Assembly: GCA_020740775.1 (NCBI GenBank)
Contig: JAHEWK010000008.1
Location: forward strand, 1,922,001 to 1,986,000
Direction of reading: 5' to 3'
Source of the DNA: Ilyonectria destructans
Taxonomy: Eukaryota > Ascomycota > Sordariomycetes > Hypocreales > Nectriaceae
DNA length: 64,000 bases
The translations under genes were made by a program, and so were the position numbers. Of the stretch, positions 45,353-55,218 are shown in pieces; position 1 is the stretch's first letter, and every line of letters begins with the position of its first letter. The notes under the pieces are model-generated. The model was not told where the DNA came from. It saw nothing but the letters and a program-made list of their open reading frames with translations, and did not search any database.

Positions 45353-46181
45353 AGAAGAGAATGAACAAGGTGCACGAAAACGAATGGTTATGATACGTCT
45401 GGGTCAAATTACCATTCAAGGGGCGCTATAACTGGTCTAGCGATTGCATTTCTTGCACTGTATGACTACTAGAAATGTGCATGCGGTAGGCGACGACGAT
45501 GACATAAACTTGCATGTGTGTATGATACCAATTTGAAGCGAAGGAGGGAGGGGCGCGACTTGCATGGATGGAACGGAGTACTCAATCATAAAGAATAGAA
45601 ACTTGGCAGCCAAGCTGAGCGAGCTGTGGTTATATCTGCAACAAAGCATTGGCCTGTTTATAATTTCTACATCTCAGTCGTGAAGTATAAGGTCGGCCAC
45701 TCGACGTGCTCTACTACACCAAACAGAGCCAGGACGTTGTTGTATCGGTTAAGTACCCGGTAGCAAGTGTTGGATAATATTGGAGAGCATTGGATGAATG
45801 GGAAGCCGATCGACTAACCACATGGTCTGGCGAGCTGGTTCCCCAAGGTGGAAGTACCTCGGTGCAATTGATTTCCCCCGCAAAGCCGATTTCCTGTTAG
45901 ATCCCAGCCCCATGTTTTCGGCTCGTTAAATACCCGTCACGACCCCACCAGGTTGGAGATGGAGAATGCATCAGAGACAGCCTCGACCCTGGACATTGGA
46001 TGAGTTGAGTGCAAGCTAATTCCCTGGTAATTGTCTCGACGATATACATCTTGAAGGATTCGAATTTCTACGGATTACCTGGGGGATCTTCAAGCCTCAA
46101 TTGTAACCAGCGCTGGCCAAACCTCCTTCACTCGCACTTACACCATCGCCAACGGCATTTGTTCACTACTACAACTTCACC
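45353..46181. other. Intergenic region upstream of the nitronate monooxygenase gene
   Basis: About 0.8 kb. The part next to 46182 is the likely promoter. No gene is seen. Confidence 0.5.
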
Positions 46182-47300
46182 ATGGCGCCCGCCGGCCCCA
46201 TCACGACGCCCCTTACAACCCTTCTGGGTATCCAGCACCCGATCCTCCTCGCTGGCATGGCCCGGACCTCAGGTGGACGCCTCGCCGCGGCCGTCTCCAA
46301 CGCCGGCGGCCTCGGCGTTATTGGCGGCTTCCAGTACACACCCGACCAGCTGCGTGAGATCATCGCCGAGATGAAGGCCAACTTCTCACGGCCAGACCTT
46401 CCATTTGGAGTTGACCTTGCGCTGCCCCAGCTTGGCGGCAACGCGCGCAAGACGAACCATGATTACACGGGCGGCAAGCTTGACGAGCTGGTTGACATCA
46501 TCATCGAGAGTGGGGCGAAGCTCTTTGTTTCTGCTGTTGGCGTTCCATCGAAGAGTGTCATTGAGAGGTTCCATAAGAACGGTATCTTGGTCATGAACAT
46601 GGTCGGACACCCGAAGCATGCGGTAAGTTGAAGATATACCCGATTAATCCTCTTGTGAACTCGTTACTGAACACCTCCCCGCATCTAGGCCAAGGCACTC
46701 GATCTCGGCATTGACATGGTCTGCGCACAGGGTGGTGAAGGAGGCGGCCATACTGGCAACATCGCCAACTCAGTCCTCATTCCAGCTGTTGTGGATGTAG
46801 CCAGCAAGTACTATCCTCCGATGCTTGGCGGCCAACCGGCCCTTGTCGTCGCGGCGGGCGGTATCTCGTCAGGCCGCACGCTGGCAAGCTCGCTGATGCA
46901 GGGCGCGATGGGCGTCTGGGTTGGCACGCGATTCGTTGCGTGTGTTGAGGCTGGGTGCAGCGAGGAGCATAAGCGCGAGGTTGTGTCTTGCGGCTTCGAC
47001 GATACGGACCGCACTCTGGTCCTGTCCGGACGGCCACTTCGCATGAAGGTAAATGACTACATCCGGGAATGGCATGCTCAACCCGACAAAATCAAGGAAT
47101 TGTGCGACAAGGGCACTGTCCCTATCGAGTATGACTTTGATGAGGGCAAAGACGTTGACCCACCGTATCTGATGGGCCAGGTTGCTGGAGCGATTACGAG
47201 TGTGTTGCCGGCGAAGGACATTGTGGATGAAATGGTCAAGGAGGCAGCTGACATGCTGAAGCTGGGAGGGGCATACCTGGCCGGGAAGAGTCGGCTGTGA
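46182..47300 (+). CDS. Nitronate monooxygenase (2-nitropropane dioxygenase)
   Basis: Exons 46182-46622 and 46689-47300 (350 aa) with a 66-bp phase-0 intron. An FMN-dependent TIM-barrel enzyme that oxidises alkyl nitronates such as propionate 3-nitronate, a toxic metabolite. Conserved motifs are QHPILLAGMARTSGG at the N-terminus, SNAGGLGVIGG, FVSAVGVPSK, QGGEGGGHTG (FMN phosphate and active-site region) and AAGGISSGRTLA, then MGVWVGTRFVA. Length is usual for the family. No targeting signal is obvious. The ATG has a good context (TTCACCATGG). Confidence 0.94.
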
Positions 47301-48197
47301 TGCACGGTGAAGGGTTGTGATTCCCTGATGTCGTGCGTTTCGACAACGAGCTTCAGCGAACCCAGAGATGTAACAGTACCACTAATTTTATTCGAGTGTC
47401 AATAGAGCTAGCCAACAAAAGTGACTGATGCAGAGAGTCAGAAGGTCATGCAATGGTCCAGACAATGGACGGCGACGTTGAGCAGAATTGACACGCAATC
47501 TGATGGTTGAAGCTATCCGTACCCTAGGAATGCCTGGCAAGCTAGGAATCCTCTGGTCAGTTACTCGTCATAGAAGACAACACCTCCTCAGAGCATTCAT
47601 AGTAAAGAGACATTTTACTTTCTACATCTTATCTGACCCCATGGCCTACTTGACCATCGCCTTACAAGCATGCTTCTTTCACTCGTCGTCGTTGAAAAGG
47701 CCTCTAACCCAATCACACTGGTCGTTGCCATGAGTGAACAAATGCTGTGGTTGAGTTTTTAGAACTCTTTGTCAATGTACAATATCATAAATTTTGGGTG
47801 ACGAGCGAACAAGTTTGATCAGCCTCTATGATAAAAGCATCATCGTTTCAGATCTTCTCTTGGCTGGGTTTACTCTTCGGACTGTTCTATAATGTATTTA
47901 AGGAACACATCGTACTCCTAATTTAAAACACTTGCACCGGTGCTGTTCTTCAGTACACGAGTCGTGTTCAAGGTTGATCTGATACCGCTTGCTGTATTTG
48001 GCCGTCATAGTCAGTATGTCCTCGTTTTTGTGAGCAAAATAACCCGTTCATCTTCGGGTTTGGGATATGACTGACTCCTTGTTCGCAGATTCTGACATAC
48101 ATGCATATGCATCATCGGCCGTTACTAAGATCCTCACATCACCCAGAGGACGATTTCTTCCAACATCTTTCTGACTATCGAATTCGATCTAGGCATA
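47301..48197. other. Intergenic region
   Basis: About 0.9 kb of AT-rich sequence. No gene or long repeat was recognised. Confidence 0.5.
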
Positions 48198-49253
48198 ATG
48201 GATAGAGCCTCTACCACAGGGATCGCTTGGTACGACCAAGTTGGACTAAGCTCAGACGACCTTGTGGAGAATATACCTCCGTACAAGGGTAGTCGGCTGC
48301 GTGCAGAACCACCCGACGCGGTCGGTGATGTCTTCCCCAAAACCTCATTGCGAGAGGAGACTCTCTCCTCAAAACTTCCACAGACGGAATATATACTACT
48401 CGCATTGGGTTTCCAGGAGCTTTGCATGAGCAGAGTAGGGAGGCACTCCGACGGTAAAGAATATCGGTATAAGCCCCTCACTGAGATTGCCTTCACGTCT
48501 CTGGACATGAGGAATGTTATCCATAAAGCTGGTCAGAATATCCGCCCAGGAGATCGTGGGGCATCTTGGTTCAAACTTATGACCCCGATCCACTATATGA
48601 TTGAAGAGTACCAAGATCATAGGGGACATCTATGCCAGTCTGATGCCCTGCACGCCCAGTCCTACTCCTTCGCCTTCGGGAAGTCTAAGCCTCTAAGAGA
48701 AGCCGATATTGCTCTCCGGCTACAGGATATCTTCACCGCACTTCAGAAATCAAATCGTATCTACGAAGAGAAAGCCAGCAGAAGCAACCGGCAATTGATC
48801 TTCCTAACTTTCGGTTCGGAGATGGTGGAAACGACCTTGAGCCGCCTTGGATTGTCGTGGCTCACCCAACCCAACGTTAAGATTTGGGACGTCCAGCGAG
48901 ACTGGGAACTTGAATTGCGCTTCGACTGGCCTAAAATGAAGTTCGAGCACGTCATGGAGATTCTGGGGGTACGGTTCGAGGATACTCGGTTTGGAAGCAT
49001 CACCAGCTGCGCCGGAAACGCGTCTGTTTTTCTTATACAGGTATTCTTGGCGTTGTTCTACAAGAATGAAGCACAGTGTGTGGCATTTGCGGCTCGCGAG
49101 CCAGTACCATGGCTCCCATTCACGTGGGTTGGACACACTCTGGACCAGGCCAATATCGCGCCTGGAGAGACACCGCATCGCCGAACTGATGACCAGCTGA
49201 ATGACTCTAATGTACCACAGCGGGTGAATCAAGACGTATTTCGGAGCCTCTAG
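48198..49253 (+). CDS. Hypothetical protein with Gfd2/YDR514C-like (RNase H-fold) domain
   Basis: Single-exon gene of 351 aa from ATG 48198. The central part resembles the Gfd2/YDR514C-like domain of fungal proteins, an exonuclease-type RNase H fold: a beta strand with FTSLDMRNV (motif I position), SYSFAFGKSKPLREADIALRLQDIF, LIFLTFGSEMVET, WDVQRDWELE, and the last motif SCAGNASVFLIQVFLAL. In typical members the last motif reads HNAGNDA, with the catalytic His and Asp. Here both positions are Ser, so catalysis may be lost. Similarity is judged by eye and is moderate. The upstream and downstream regions hold no linked genes. Confidence 0.6.
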   Translation: MDRASTTGIAWYDQVGLSSDDLVENIPPYKGSRLRAEPPDAVGDVFPKTSLREETLSSKLPQTEYILLALGFQELCMSRVGRHSDGKEYRYKPLTEIAFTSLDMRNVIHKAGQNIRPGDRGASWFKLMTPIHYMIEEYQDHRGHLCQSDALHAQSYSFAFGKSKPLREADIALRLQDIFTALQKSNRIYEEKASRSNRQLIFLTFGSEMVETTLSRLGLSWLTQPNVKIWDVQRDWELELRFDWPKMKFEHVMEILGVRFEDTRFGSITSCAGNASVFLIQVFLALFYKNEAQCVAFAAREPVPWLPFTWVGHTLDQANIAPGETPHRRTDDQLNDSNVPQRVNQDVFRSL

Positions 49254-50145
49254 GTCCGCATTAAACGCATGGTTTGGAGGGCTCGTTTGATCAACCCCTT
49301 CCTTTTTGACAGTTTTACCTATCGATGGGAGCTGGAATGGCGAGCATATAGTAATAACTGGGGCAAATGTTTGCCAACTTGATGTCGTCATCGGCATAAT
49401 GCATGAATCGAGTTACTGGACCTTCTGCAGTTGTGTTTGCTCCTGTGCATCCGACATGACACTGCCGGAGCCGAACCTGTACCCAGACTGCTGTGGCACA
49501 ATCACAGAAGCCCAGAGCCTGTCGCTTGTGGAAACAAAAACAAGATTGCGGCCCACCGCCTTCAGTGAATGTTTGACGTTTGGTGACATTAGCACAGTCA
49601 TAAGACAAGTCACAGGCGAGCCTGGCCCGCCCCGACAAACAGTGCGATGCTGAAACACCGGGAGGCAGCACTTCGTCGTTTCTTTCTGATTCGTGATAAA
49701 TATATCGGAGACCCATTTTTGGATTTCCTTTAATTATCGTGAGATCTTTCGCCAACTAAGCAGTGCGGAGTACTCGGTTGTGTTTGACGGCTCAGTCGCT
49801 CTTGGCGGGATGCGTCCTTCCTTCGGTGGCCCCTCTTGTCATTCAACCTGTGCGGAGGCAACAATGATGTGTGCCTTTGCTCTGGACAACTCAGGCAAGT
49901 CATGACATGTTTCTAATCGCCAACTACGCCAAACAGCGCACAAGGTAGCATCAACATCAGTATCGCCGCGCCAGGCACACAGTAATGCGACTATAAGACA
50001 CCCCAAGATCTCGCCGACTCCGACCATCCACTCAGCTCTTTAGCGACCAGCATCTTCAAGAGTCATCGTCAATCCACCGGTTGTTTTCCAAAGCTTCCGA
50101 CTCGAACTCAGTCTATCTTCGTTACCGAGGCGTCGAAAAGAAGTC
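49254..50145. other. Intergenic region
   Basis: About 0.9 kb. Overlapping open frames on both strands (49306-49653 plus, 49315-49755 minus) lack similarity to known domains and cannot both be real; neither is called. Confidence 0.5.
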
Positions 50146-50976
50146 ATGGAGAGCTCCGAAAGCCCCGAAGAACTGCCCGGAGACCTCTGCCCCTGGCTCA
50201 GTGACGAAGACCTCCAGCTGATCGGCGACCTGGGTCTTCCAGACCTTTACCATTGGGGAAACCTGCAAGCCTGGACGGAGAGACTCCTCCAAAAGTACCA
50301 CGCCCGGATTTCGGATTCTAGAGCTGTCCGCCACAGGTTCATTCGGACTCGATGCATTTCTTGCAGACGTCTTTGCGAGGACGCCGATCTCGGAACCATC
50401 ATCGACCCTCCCGTGGCGCTTCCTTGTGGCCACATCATGGGCTGGTCTTGCTATGCAGACTTCTGTGACAACTACAGCATGGGTGTAGGGCAACTGGTAT
50501 GCCCATGGAACGGGCCTGGACAGGACGATCCCGCGACCTGGTCTCCAGCATGCGACGAGCGCATCGTCTACGACTGCGAACACTCGTCCATCTTCGCACG
50601 TATTCCACCTCCGACCGAAGAGTTTTACATCCCCCAAGGGTTCTTCACGCCTGCCGGTGGCTTCGTGACGACCAACTGCCGCCGCTGCACCATCAAAGAA
50701 CTCCTAGTTCAGTGGACTCGCGAAGTTCGACAGAATGATGCTTTTCCTCACGTATTTGCTGCTAGCTGCGGGATGCATGGACTTCTAGAGGAAGAAAAGC
50801 CAGGATTCTTGCCGGTCATTCAGCTAGGGCTTGAAGAAGATGCGGCGGCGCGGTCGAAGTTGCTGGAGGGTCTGTTTGGTTCCACGCCAACACCGCTTGA
50901 TGGGGAGGAGCTGGAAGAGATAAGCACGGAGGTGCGTTTCTTCAAGACGGAGATGGATCCGGAAAATATTGGATAA
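50146..50976 (+). CDS. RING-like zinc-finger hypothetical protein
   Basis: Single-exon gene of 276 aa. Residues about 65-125 carry a RING-like metal-binding pattern: CISCRRLC, a spacer with PPVALPCGH, then GWSCYADFC and VCPWN. The CxxC, CGH, SCY..C and CPW order is like a RING or modified RING of E3 ubiquitin ligases. A second pair (NCRRC) lies near residue 181. The N-terminus is acidic and the C-terminus helical and acidic. No transmembrane segment. E3 activity is inferred only from the pattern. The family appears fungal-specific. Confidence 0.75.
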   Translation: MESSESPEELPGDLCPWLSDEDLQLIGDLGLPDLYHWGNLQAWTERLLQKYHARISDSRAVRHRFIRTRCISCRRLCEDADLGTIIDPPVALPCGHIMGWSCYADFCDNYSMGVGQLVCPWNGPGQDDPATWSPACDERIVYDCEHSSIFARIPPPTEEFYIPQGFFTPAGGFVTTNCRRCTIKELLVQWTREVRQNDAFPHVFAASCGMHGLLEEEKPGFLPVIQLGLEEDAAARSKLLEGLFGSTPTPLDGEELEEISTEVRFFKTEMDPENIG

Positions 50977-51299
50977 AATGGAACAAGGTAGACGGATTTG
51001 AAGGATTCCTTGAAGGGTGGACGGTTGTGCTGTTGGAATAACATCAGTTCGGTGGAGGGGTTGGCGATTGAGACACACGCACACACAAGCATCTTCACAA
51101 GCATAGCTTGCTTCATGCGATAAATGAAATAAAAAAAAAAACTTCACAAGTCTTGCAAAAAAACAATTCCACGGTCCATTGTGTGAGGTAAACCAGTGTA
51201 GGGTAGGAAACTTGGCGAACGGGTCAGATTACGTGTTCAACGAGGCGCATGATCTCGACTTCGTCCTTTCATCTCCAACAAAGACCGACCGCGACGACG
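50977..51299. other. Short intergenic region
   Basis: 3' region of the RING-like gene, with a poly-A tract at 51130-51141, and the promoter of the next gene. Nothing else is seen. Confidence 0.5.
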
Positions 51300-52919
51300 A
51301 TGGACGCCCATAGCAATATCGCGAACAGCCCACCGGAGGACCAAAGCATTCCAGCTGATGTGACAGAGGACTCTGTTTACAAATGGAGGGCCGAATCTAA
51401 TGCTCATAATACGGCGGTAGCTACCATCTGTGGCAGAGTCAAGCAGTTTCATACCCGCCAGCAGCCCTTTCGGATCTACCATGGATCGACCAACAGCACG
51501 CGTCAATCCGACCGGCGCGTTGACAACACCGTCGATACGAGTTCCCTTAACCATGTTATCGAGGTTAATACGACAAGAAAATCCGCCCTTGTCGAGCCAA
51601 ATGTTCCCATGGATGCCCTCGTCGAAGCCACTTTGAAGCATGGGCTGATCCCGCTTGTGGTAATGGAGTTCCCTGGAATCACCGTTGGAGGGGGGTTTTC
51701 CGGAACCTCCGGAGAGAGCAGCTCGTTTCGCTACGGCGCCTTTGATACGACAATTAACTACATTGAGATTGTGCTTCCCGATGGGACGAGTACGATTGCT
51801 TCAAAGACCGACAAGCCCGATTTATTCTGGGGTGCTGCGTCTGCCTTCGGGACCCTCGGTGTCGTGACGGCATTGGAGGTCCAATTGAAGGACGCAAAGA
51901 AATACGTTGAATTGACGTACCGACTATCAACCAATCCATCTGAAGCTGCAAACGACATTCAAGAGCAGTGCGGGAAGGCGGACAATGATTTCATCGATGG
52001 AATTGTCTATTCAATGGACTCGACTGTGATATGTGTCGGGCGACTTGTTGACGAGCTTCCAACTGGATCCACACCACGTCATTTTACACGGCGCCAGGAC
52101 AGGTGGTTTTACCAACACGTGGAAAAGGTTCAAAAAGATTTGAAGAAGAACCCGTCGGTAACAGTGACCGACTATATCCCCATTGTGGATTATCTCTTCC
52201 GATATGACCGAGCTGGATTCTGGGTAGCGAAGTATGCTTTCAAGTACTTCCTGACGCCCCTCAATCGAGTGACACGGTACATTCTGGATCCTCTACTTCG
52301 AACTCGCGTTATGTATTCTGCTGGCCACAAGAGCGGCCTCTTCGATTACTACATGGTACAAGACGTTGGAGTCCCCTACGAAAGCGTCGGCGAGTTCCAG
52401 ACCTGGCTCCACGAACAACACAACATCTATCCTTTGTGGCTCTGCCCTTTGCGCCTCCAGCGCGACACTCCAGACTCTGGCTACGGCCTCCACTCGGAGT
52501 TTTCTAAGCCCGGAACGCCGGACCTCTTGAACTTTGGCATCTGGGGCCCAATTGTTGGGAATCGCCGCGATGCCATCCACTCCAACCGCGCACTCGAGCA
52601 GAAGGTCGAGGCGTGTGGCGGCAAGAAATGGCTCTACGCTCAAGCCTATTATACTGAGGATGAGTTCTGGAGGCATTATGACCGGGAGTCATACGATGCA
52701 TTGAGGTCAAAGTATTCGGCAGAGTATTTGCTGAGCGTCTACGACAAAGTGAAGATGGACGTTGATGCGGTTGGTGAAGCGGCCATGTCGTCAACCGTGC
52801 GAACGCATTGGCCGACCCAAGGCTTGAAAGGAGTATACAAGGCTCTTGCTGGGGGCGATTATCTCTTGCAAAAGAAGAACGGCAACTCAGCGTCGAAGGA
52901 ATCTGGAGGAACGCACTGA
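51300..52919 (+). CDS. FAD-dependent Delta(24)-sterol reductase-like protein (DHCR24/DWF1 family)
   Basis: Single-exon gene of 539 aa from ATG 51300; the frame also has an ATG at 51249 that would add 17 residues. An FAD-binding (PCMH-type, vanillyl-alcohol-oxidase-like) domain at the N-terminus has PGITVGGGFSGTSGESSSFRYG and a TLGVVTALEVQL strand. The C-terminal half matches DHCR24/DWF1 proteins (FVxxxxYFLTPLNRxTRYILDP, YMVQDVGVPYE, PLWLCPLRL, AYYTEDEFW). DHCR24 reduces the sterol C24 double bond. Ergosterol synthesis does not use this step, so the substrate here is open. The N-terminal membrane anchor of animal and plant enzymes is not evident. Confidence 0.88.
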   Translation: MDAHSNIANSPPEDQSIPADVTEDSVYKWRAESNAHNTAVATICGRVKQFHTRQQPFRIYHGSTNSTRQSDRRVDNTVDTSSLNHVIEVNTTRKSALVEPNVPMDALVEATLKHGLIPLVVMEFPGITVGGGFSGTSGESSSFRYGAFDTTINYIEIVLPDGTSTIASKTDKPDLFWGAASAFGTLGVVTALEVQLKDAKKYVELTYRLSTNPSEAANDIQEQCGKADNDFIDGIVYSMDSTVICVGRLVDELPTGSTPRHFTRRQDRWFYQHVEKVQKDLKKNPSVTVTDYIPIVDYLFRYDRAGFWVAKYAFKYFLTPLNRVTRYILDPLLRTRVMYSAGHKSGLFDYYMVQDVGVPYESVGEFQTWLHEQHNIYPLWLCPLRLQRDTPDSGYGLHSEFSKPGTPDLLNFGIWGPIVGNRRDAIHSNRALEQKVEACGGKKWLYAQAYYTEDEFWRHYDRESYDALRSKYSAEYLLSVYDKVKMDVDAVGEAAMSSTVRTHWPTQGLKGVYKALAGGDYLLQKKNGNSASKESGGTH

Positions 52920-53452
52920 GAGAAGCAAGTAGTGGCTCGATTGATCAACCGTCCGTCCTGGGTTCACGTAGGGATGGAATAATGTCGCGATTGCGAGTAT
53001 TTTACTGTAAAATAATGCTGATAATAGTGAGACGACCAAGTAGCTTAGCTGATAGCAGCCGATACAGCCCTGAGAGAGTTCTCCGCCGGGTCTTGTTTAT
53101 AGTGAGAGATACGAAAGGCTCAAGTAGTGTGTAGGACAGTACTACAGATTGGCATTCTATGTAACATTAGCCTAACCCGTTACACTCCGGACAGCCGAAT
53201 TTGGCTACGAATTGAGCTTAAACCTTTCGGGGCTGCCAGGATTCGCTCGGCTGCGGAGATCTCCTTTTGTGTTGGCTGTTGGTTCTGTCGTGCTTGACTG
53301 TGACCGGGGTCCGTTGGGTACTACGCAAGCGGACACGTTCGGGTTTCATAAAGGGCACCCAGCCTCCCTAGGAGCCCTGATAATTGACTCTCCTGACTTC
53401 CTCCTTCTAAGAAACCCTCTAATTGACTTCTCTCTCGATTTTCGACCACGCC
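52920..53452. other. Intergenic region
   Basis: About 0.5 kb without a gene. It contains the promoter of the next plus-strand gene. Confidence 0.5.
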
Positions 53453-54715
53453 ATGGCTCAAGCTAACTGGGACCCGGGAAATTTATTGCAAATCACCTCC
53501 AATGGTGACATACGGTGTATCGGCCAAACCCTGGAGGGCTACAGGTGTTCCTTATCGGCCTCAGATCGCGATGCCGCGCGCATCTACCGGTTACTCGGAT
53601 TCATGTCCTCAATACACCCAACAAATACTCGACAGATGCCCCTGGATCAGCTTGCCAGCCTCTGTCTTTGTGGGACTCACAGCGGCAAAGCCAAAAGCAT
53701 TGCTGATGATTGGAAAAAGGCAATTGAAGCTGCGAACTGGCATCATCACATCCTATCTGGGGCGGCCAGCGCTTGGGGATCTCCACCAGGAAACAACTCT
53801 GTTCGCCAACTCCAAACTACTTCAGACCCGCGGGTCATAGCAGAGGTAACTTGCCTTGCAACACAACTGGTAGCATCGCATCAGCACAAAGCCGAGTTGC
53901 GCGGGCTGGAAAACGAATTAAAGAAGCTACGTGCCGCCGCAACTTACTGGAAAGAAGACTTCGAAAGAAGCCAAGCCACCAATAGGACACAAGTACTAAA
54001 GCTAAAAGAATCTAATCGAGCTCTGGAGGACGGAATCAATAAGTCATCAAAGGCCCTGGATGCCACCGGTAGAGAAACCACCGCTTTACGGGTCGAATTG
54101 AATGAGGCAATTGATGGGTTGCGGGCTGTCTGCGCAGAGTTGGATCGAGCACGGAACGAAAACGAACTGCTCCGCCCAACGATTACCAAGCTTCAAGAAG
54201 AAAAAGCCTCGCTTTCGGAAAGCGTCAAGAAGCGATGTATTGAAGCGGATGCAGCTAAGGAGAGGGGACGCCAACCACAAGTGGAAGTTGAAGAAAAGGC
54301 CTCGCTATCGGAAAGCCTTAGGAAGCTGCGCATTGAAGCGGACGCAGCCAAGGAAAGGGAACGCCAACTGGTAGCGGAGCTTGAAGCCAAGGAATCCTAC
54401 TTGCACCAGTGTCGCGTACAAATCGGAGATGAGCGATCACGCAACGCCGTCCTTGAATCACTTGTTAAAAATTTCCAGAATATGGAAATCAAGATGAAGA
54501 AGAGTATATCGGAGTGTTGGCTACATCGGTTTTGGGGATGGATCGCACGTGTGCGAGCATCTTTACAATGGCAGTCCTCACCACTTGCGACAAACGTTTG
54601 GCAGAGAGCGGAAGGAGTTCAACTCACGTCACAGTTTGGAGTTGGACTCGGGAGCTTCTTGTGGAAGAAACCCTTGTTTTGGTATCCAATTCAGCAAACT
54701 ATGTTGTATTATTAA
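53453..54715 (+). CDS. Coiled-coil hypothetical protein with Cys-rich N-terminal domain
   Basis: 420 aa from ATG 53453. The N-terminal 115 residues (IRCIGQTLEGYRCSLSASD..LCLCGTHSGKAKSIADDW) resemble the short Cys/His domain found in front of T5orf172/GIY-YIG-like domains in many fungal proteins: C-x7-RC ..C-x-CxxH. No nuclease domain follows. Residues about 140-350 form a long coiled coil with SMC-like composition, including two tandem copies of a 31-residue unit EEKASLSES(V/L)(R/K)K..IEADAAKER. The last 65 residues (WLHRFWGWIARVRASLQW..) are Trp-rich and of different composition, and might include unspliced or misjoined sequence. Function unknown. Confidence 0.7.
   Translation: MAQANWDPGNLLQITSNGDIRCIGQTLEGYRCSLSASDRDAARIYRLLGFMSSIHPTNTRQMPLDQLASLCLCGTHSGKAKSIADDWKKAIEAANWHHHILSGAASAWGSPPGNNSVRQLQTTSDPRVIAEVTCLATQLVASHQHKAELRGLENELKKLRAAATYWKEDFERSQATNRTQVLKLKESNRALEDGINKSSKALDATGRETTALRVELNEAIDGLRAVCAELDRARNENELLRPTITKLQEEKASLSESVKKRCIEADAAKERGRQPQVEVEEKASLSESLRKLRIEADAAKERERQLVAELEAKESYLHQCRVQIGDERSRNAVLESLVKNFQNMEIKMKKSISECWLHRFWGWIARVRASLQWQSSPLATNVWQRAEGVQLTSQFGVGLGSFLWKKPLFWYPIQQTMLYY
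54197..54382 (+). repeat. Two tandem 93-bp coding repeats
   Basis: Copies at 54197-54289 and 54290-54382 share GAAGAAAA(A/G)GCCTCGCT and continue in register with about 80 percent identity by eye. Each encodes 31 residues of the coiled coil, so the frame is preserved. Confidence 0.75.
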
Positions 54716-54792
54716 TGTACTTTTACTATATGTAAATATTGTTTTCGTTATTCTCCCCAAAAACTTGATGGTTCCTCCTCCTTTCAGGCCAC

Positions 54793-55218
54793 TCACTGAG
54801 GTGAGTGCCTAGACTTCCTTGTCCTTGAGCCGTCCTGTAGTAGATGGCAGCGTTAGAGAGCTAATCTCTGTGGACATTTACCGTCTTGAGATCTGCCTCC
54901 CTCGGCCTTACTGGCTTATCGGCTGATGAGATGTATGAGACGCCCGCTAAGAGGAGTAGAGCACCGCCAATGGGAACCCTATGCAACGTTAGTCGGGCAC
55001 TTTGTAAAGGCTGGCTGATGCATGCGGTACCAATTGCGTTTCAGTGCCTCAGGACCGCCAGGTTTAGGTGGCGGCGGCTTCTGGCCTCCCGGGCCTCCAA
55101 GACCCTCATCCCCTCCCAAGAAGCGGACCTGAGTTCGCCGGAGATGTGGGGCCGTAACTCCAGCGACGGGCCGGAGTTGGCTTCGGAAGAGGGTTCTTGA
55201 GGTTCTCAAAGCCGACAT
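54793..55218 (-). CDS. Small predicted mitochondrial inner-membrane protein
   Basis: Minus-strand exons 55218-55031, 54978-54882 and 54834-54793 (108 aa) with introns of 52 and 47 bp, both with TAAC-type branch sites. The N-terminus (MSALRTSRTLFRSQLRPVAG) is Arg/Ser-rich without acidic residues, like a mitochondrial presequence. A Gly/Pro-rich stretch (GGPGGQKPPPPKPGG) follows, then one hydrophobic segment VPIGGALLLLAGVSYI (about residues 64-79), and a short Arg/Lys-rich tail. The second joint is phase 0; the third exon is only 42 nt and is the least certain part. I do not recognise the family. Confidence 0.7.

Noticed and set aside
49306..49755. Overlapping plus and minus frames between the Gfd2-like and RING-like genes
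   Set aside because: They overlap almost fully, lack domains and have no supporting splice structure.
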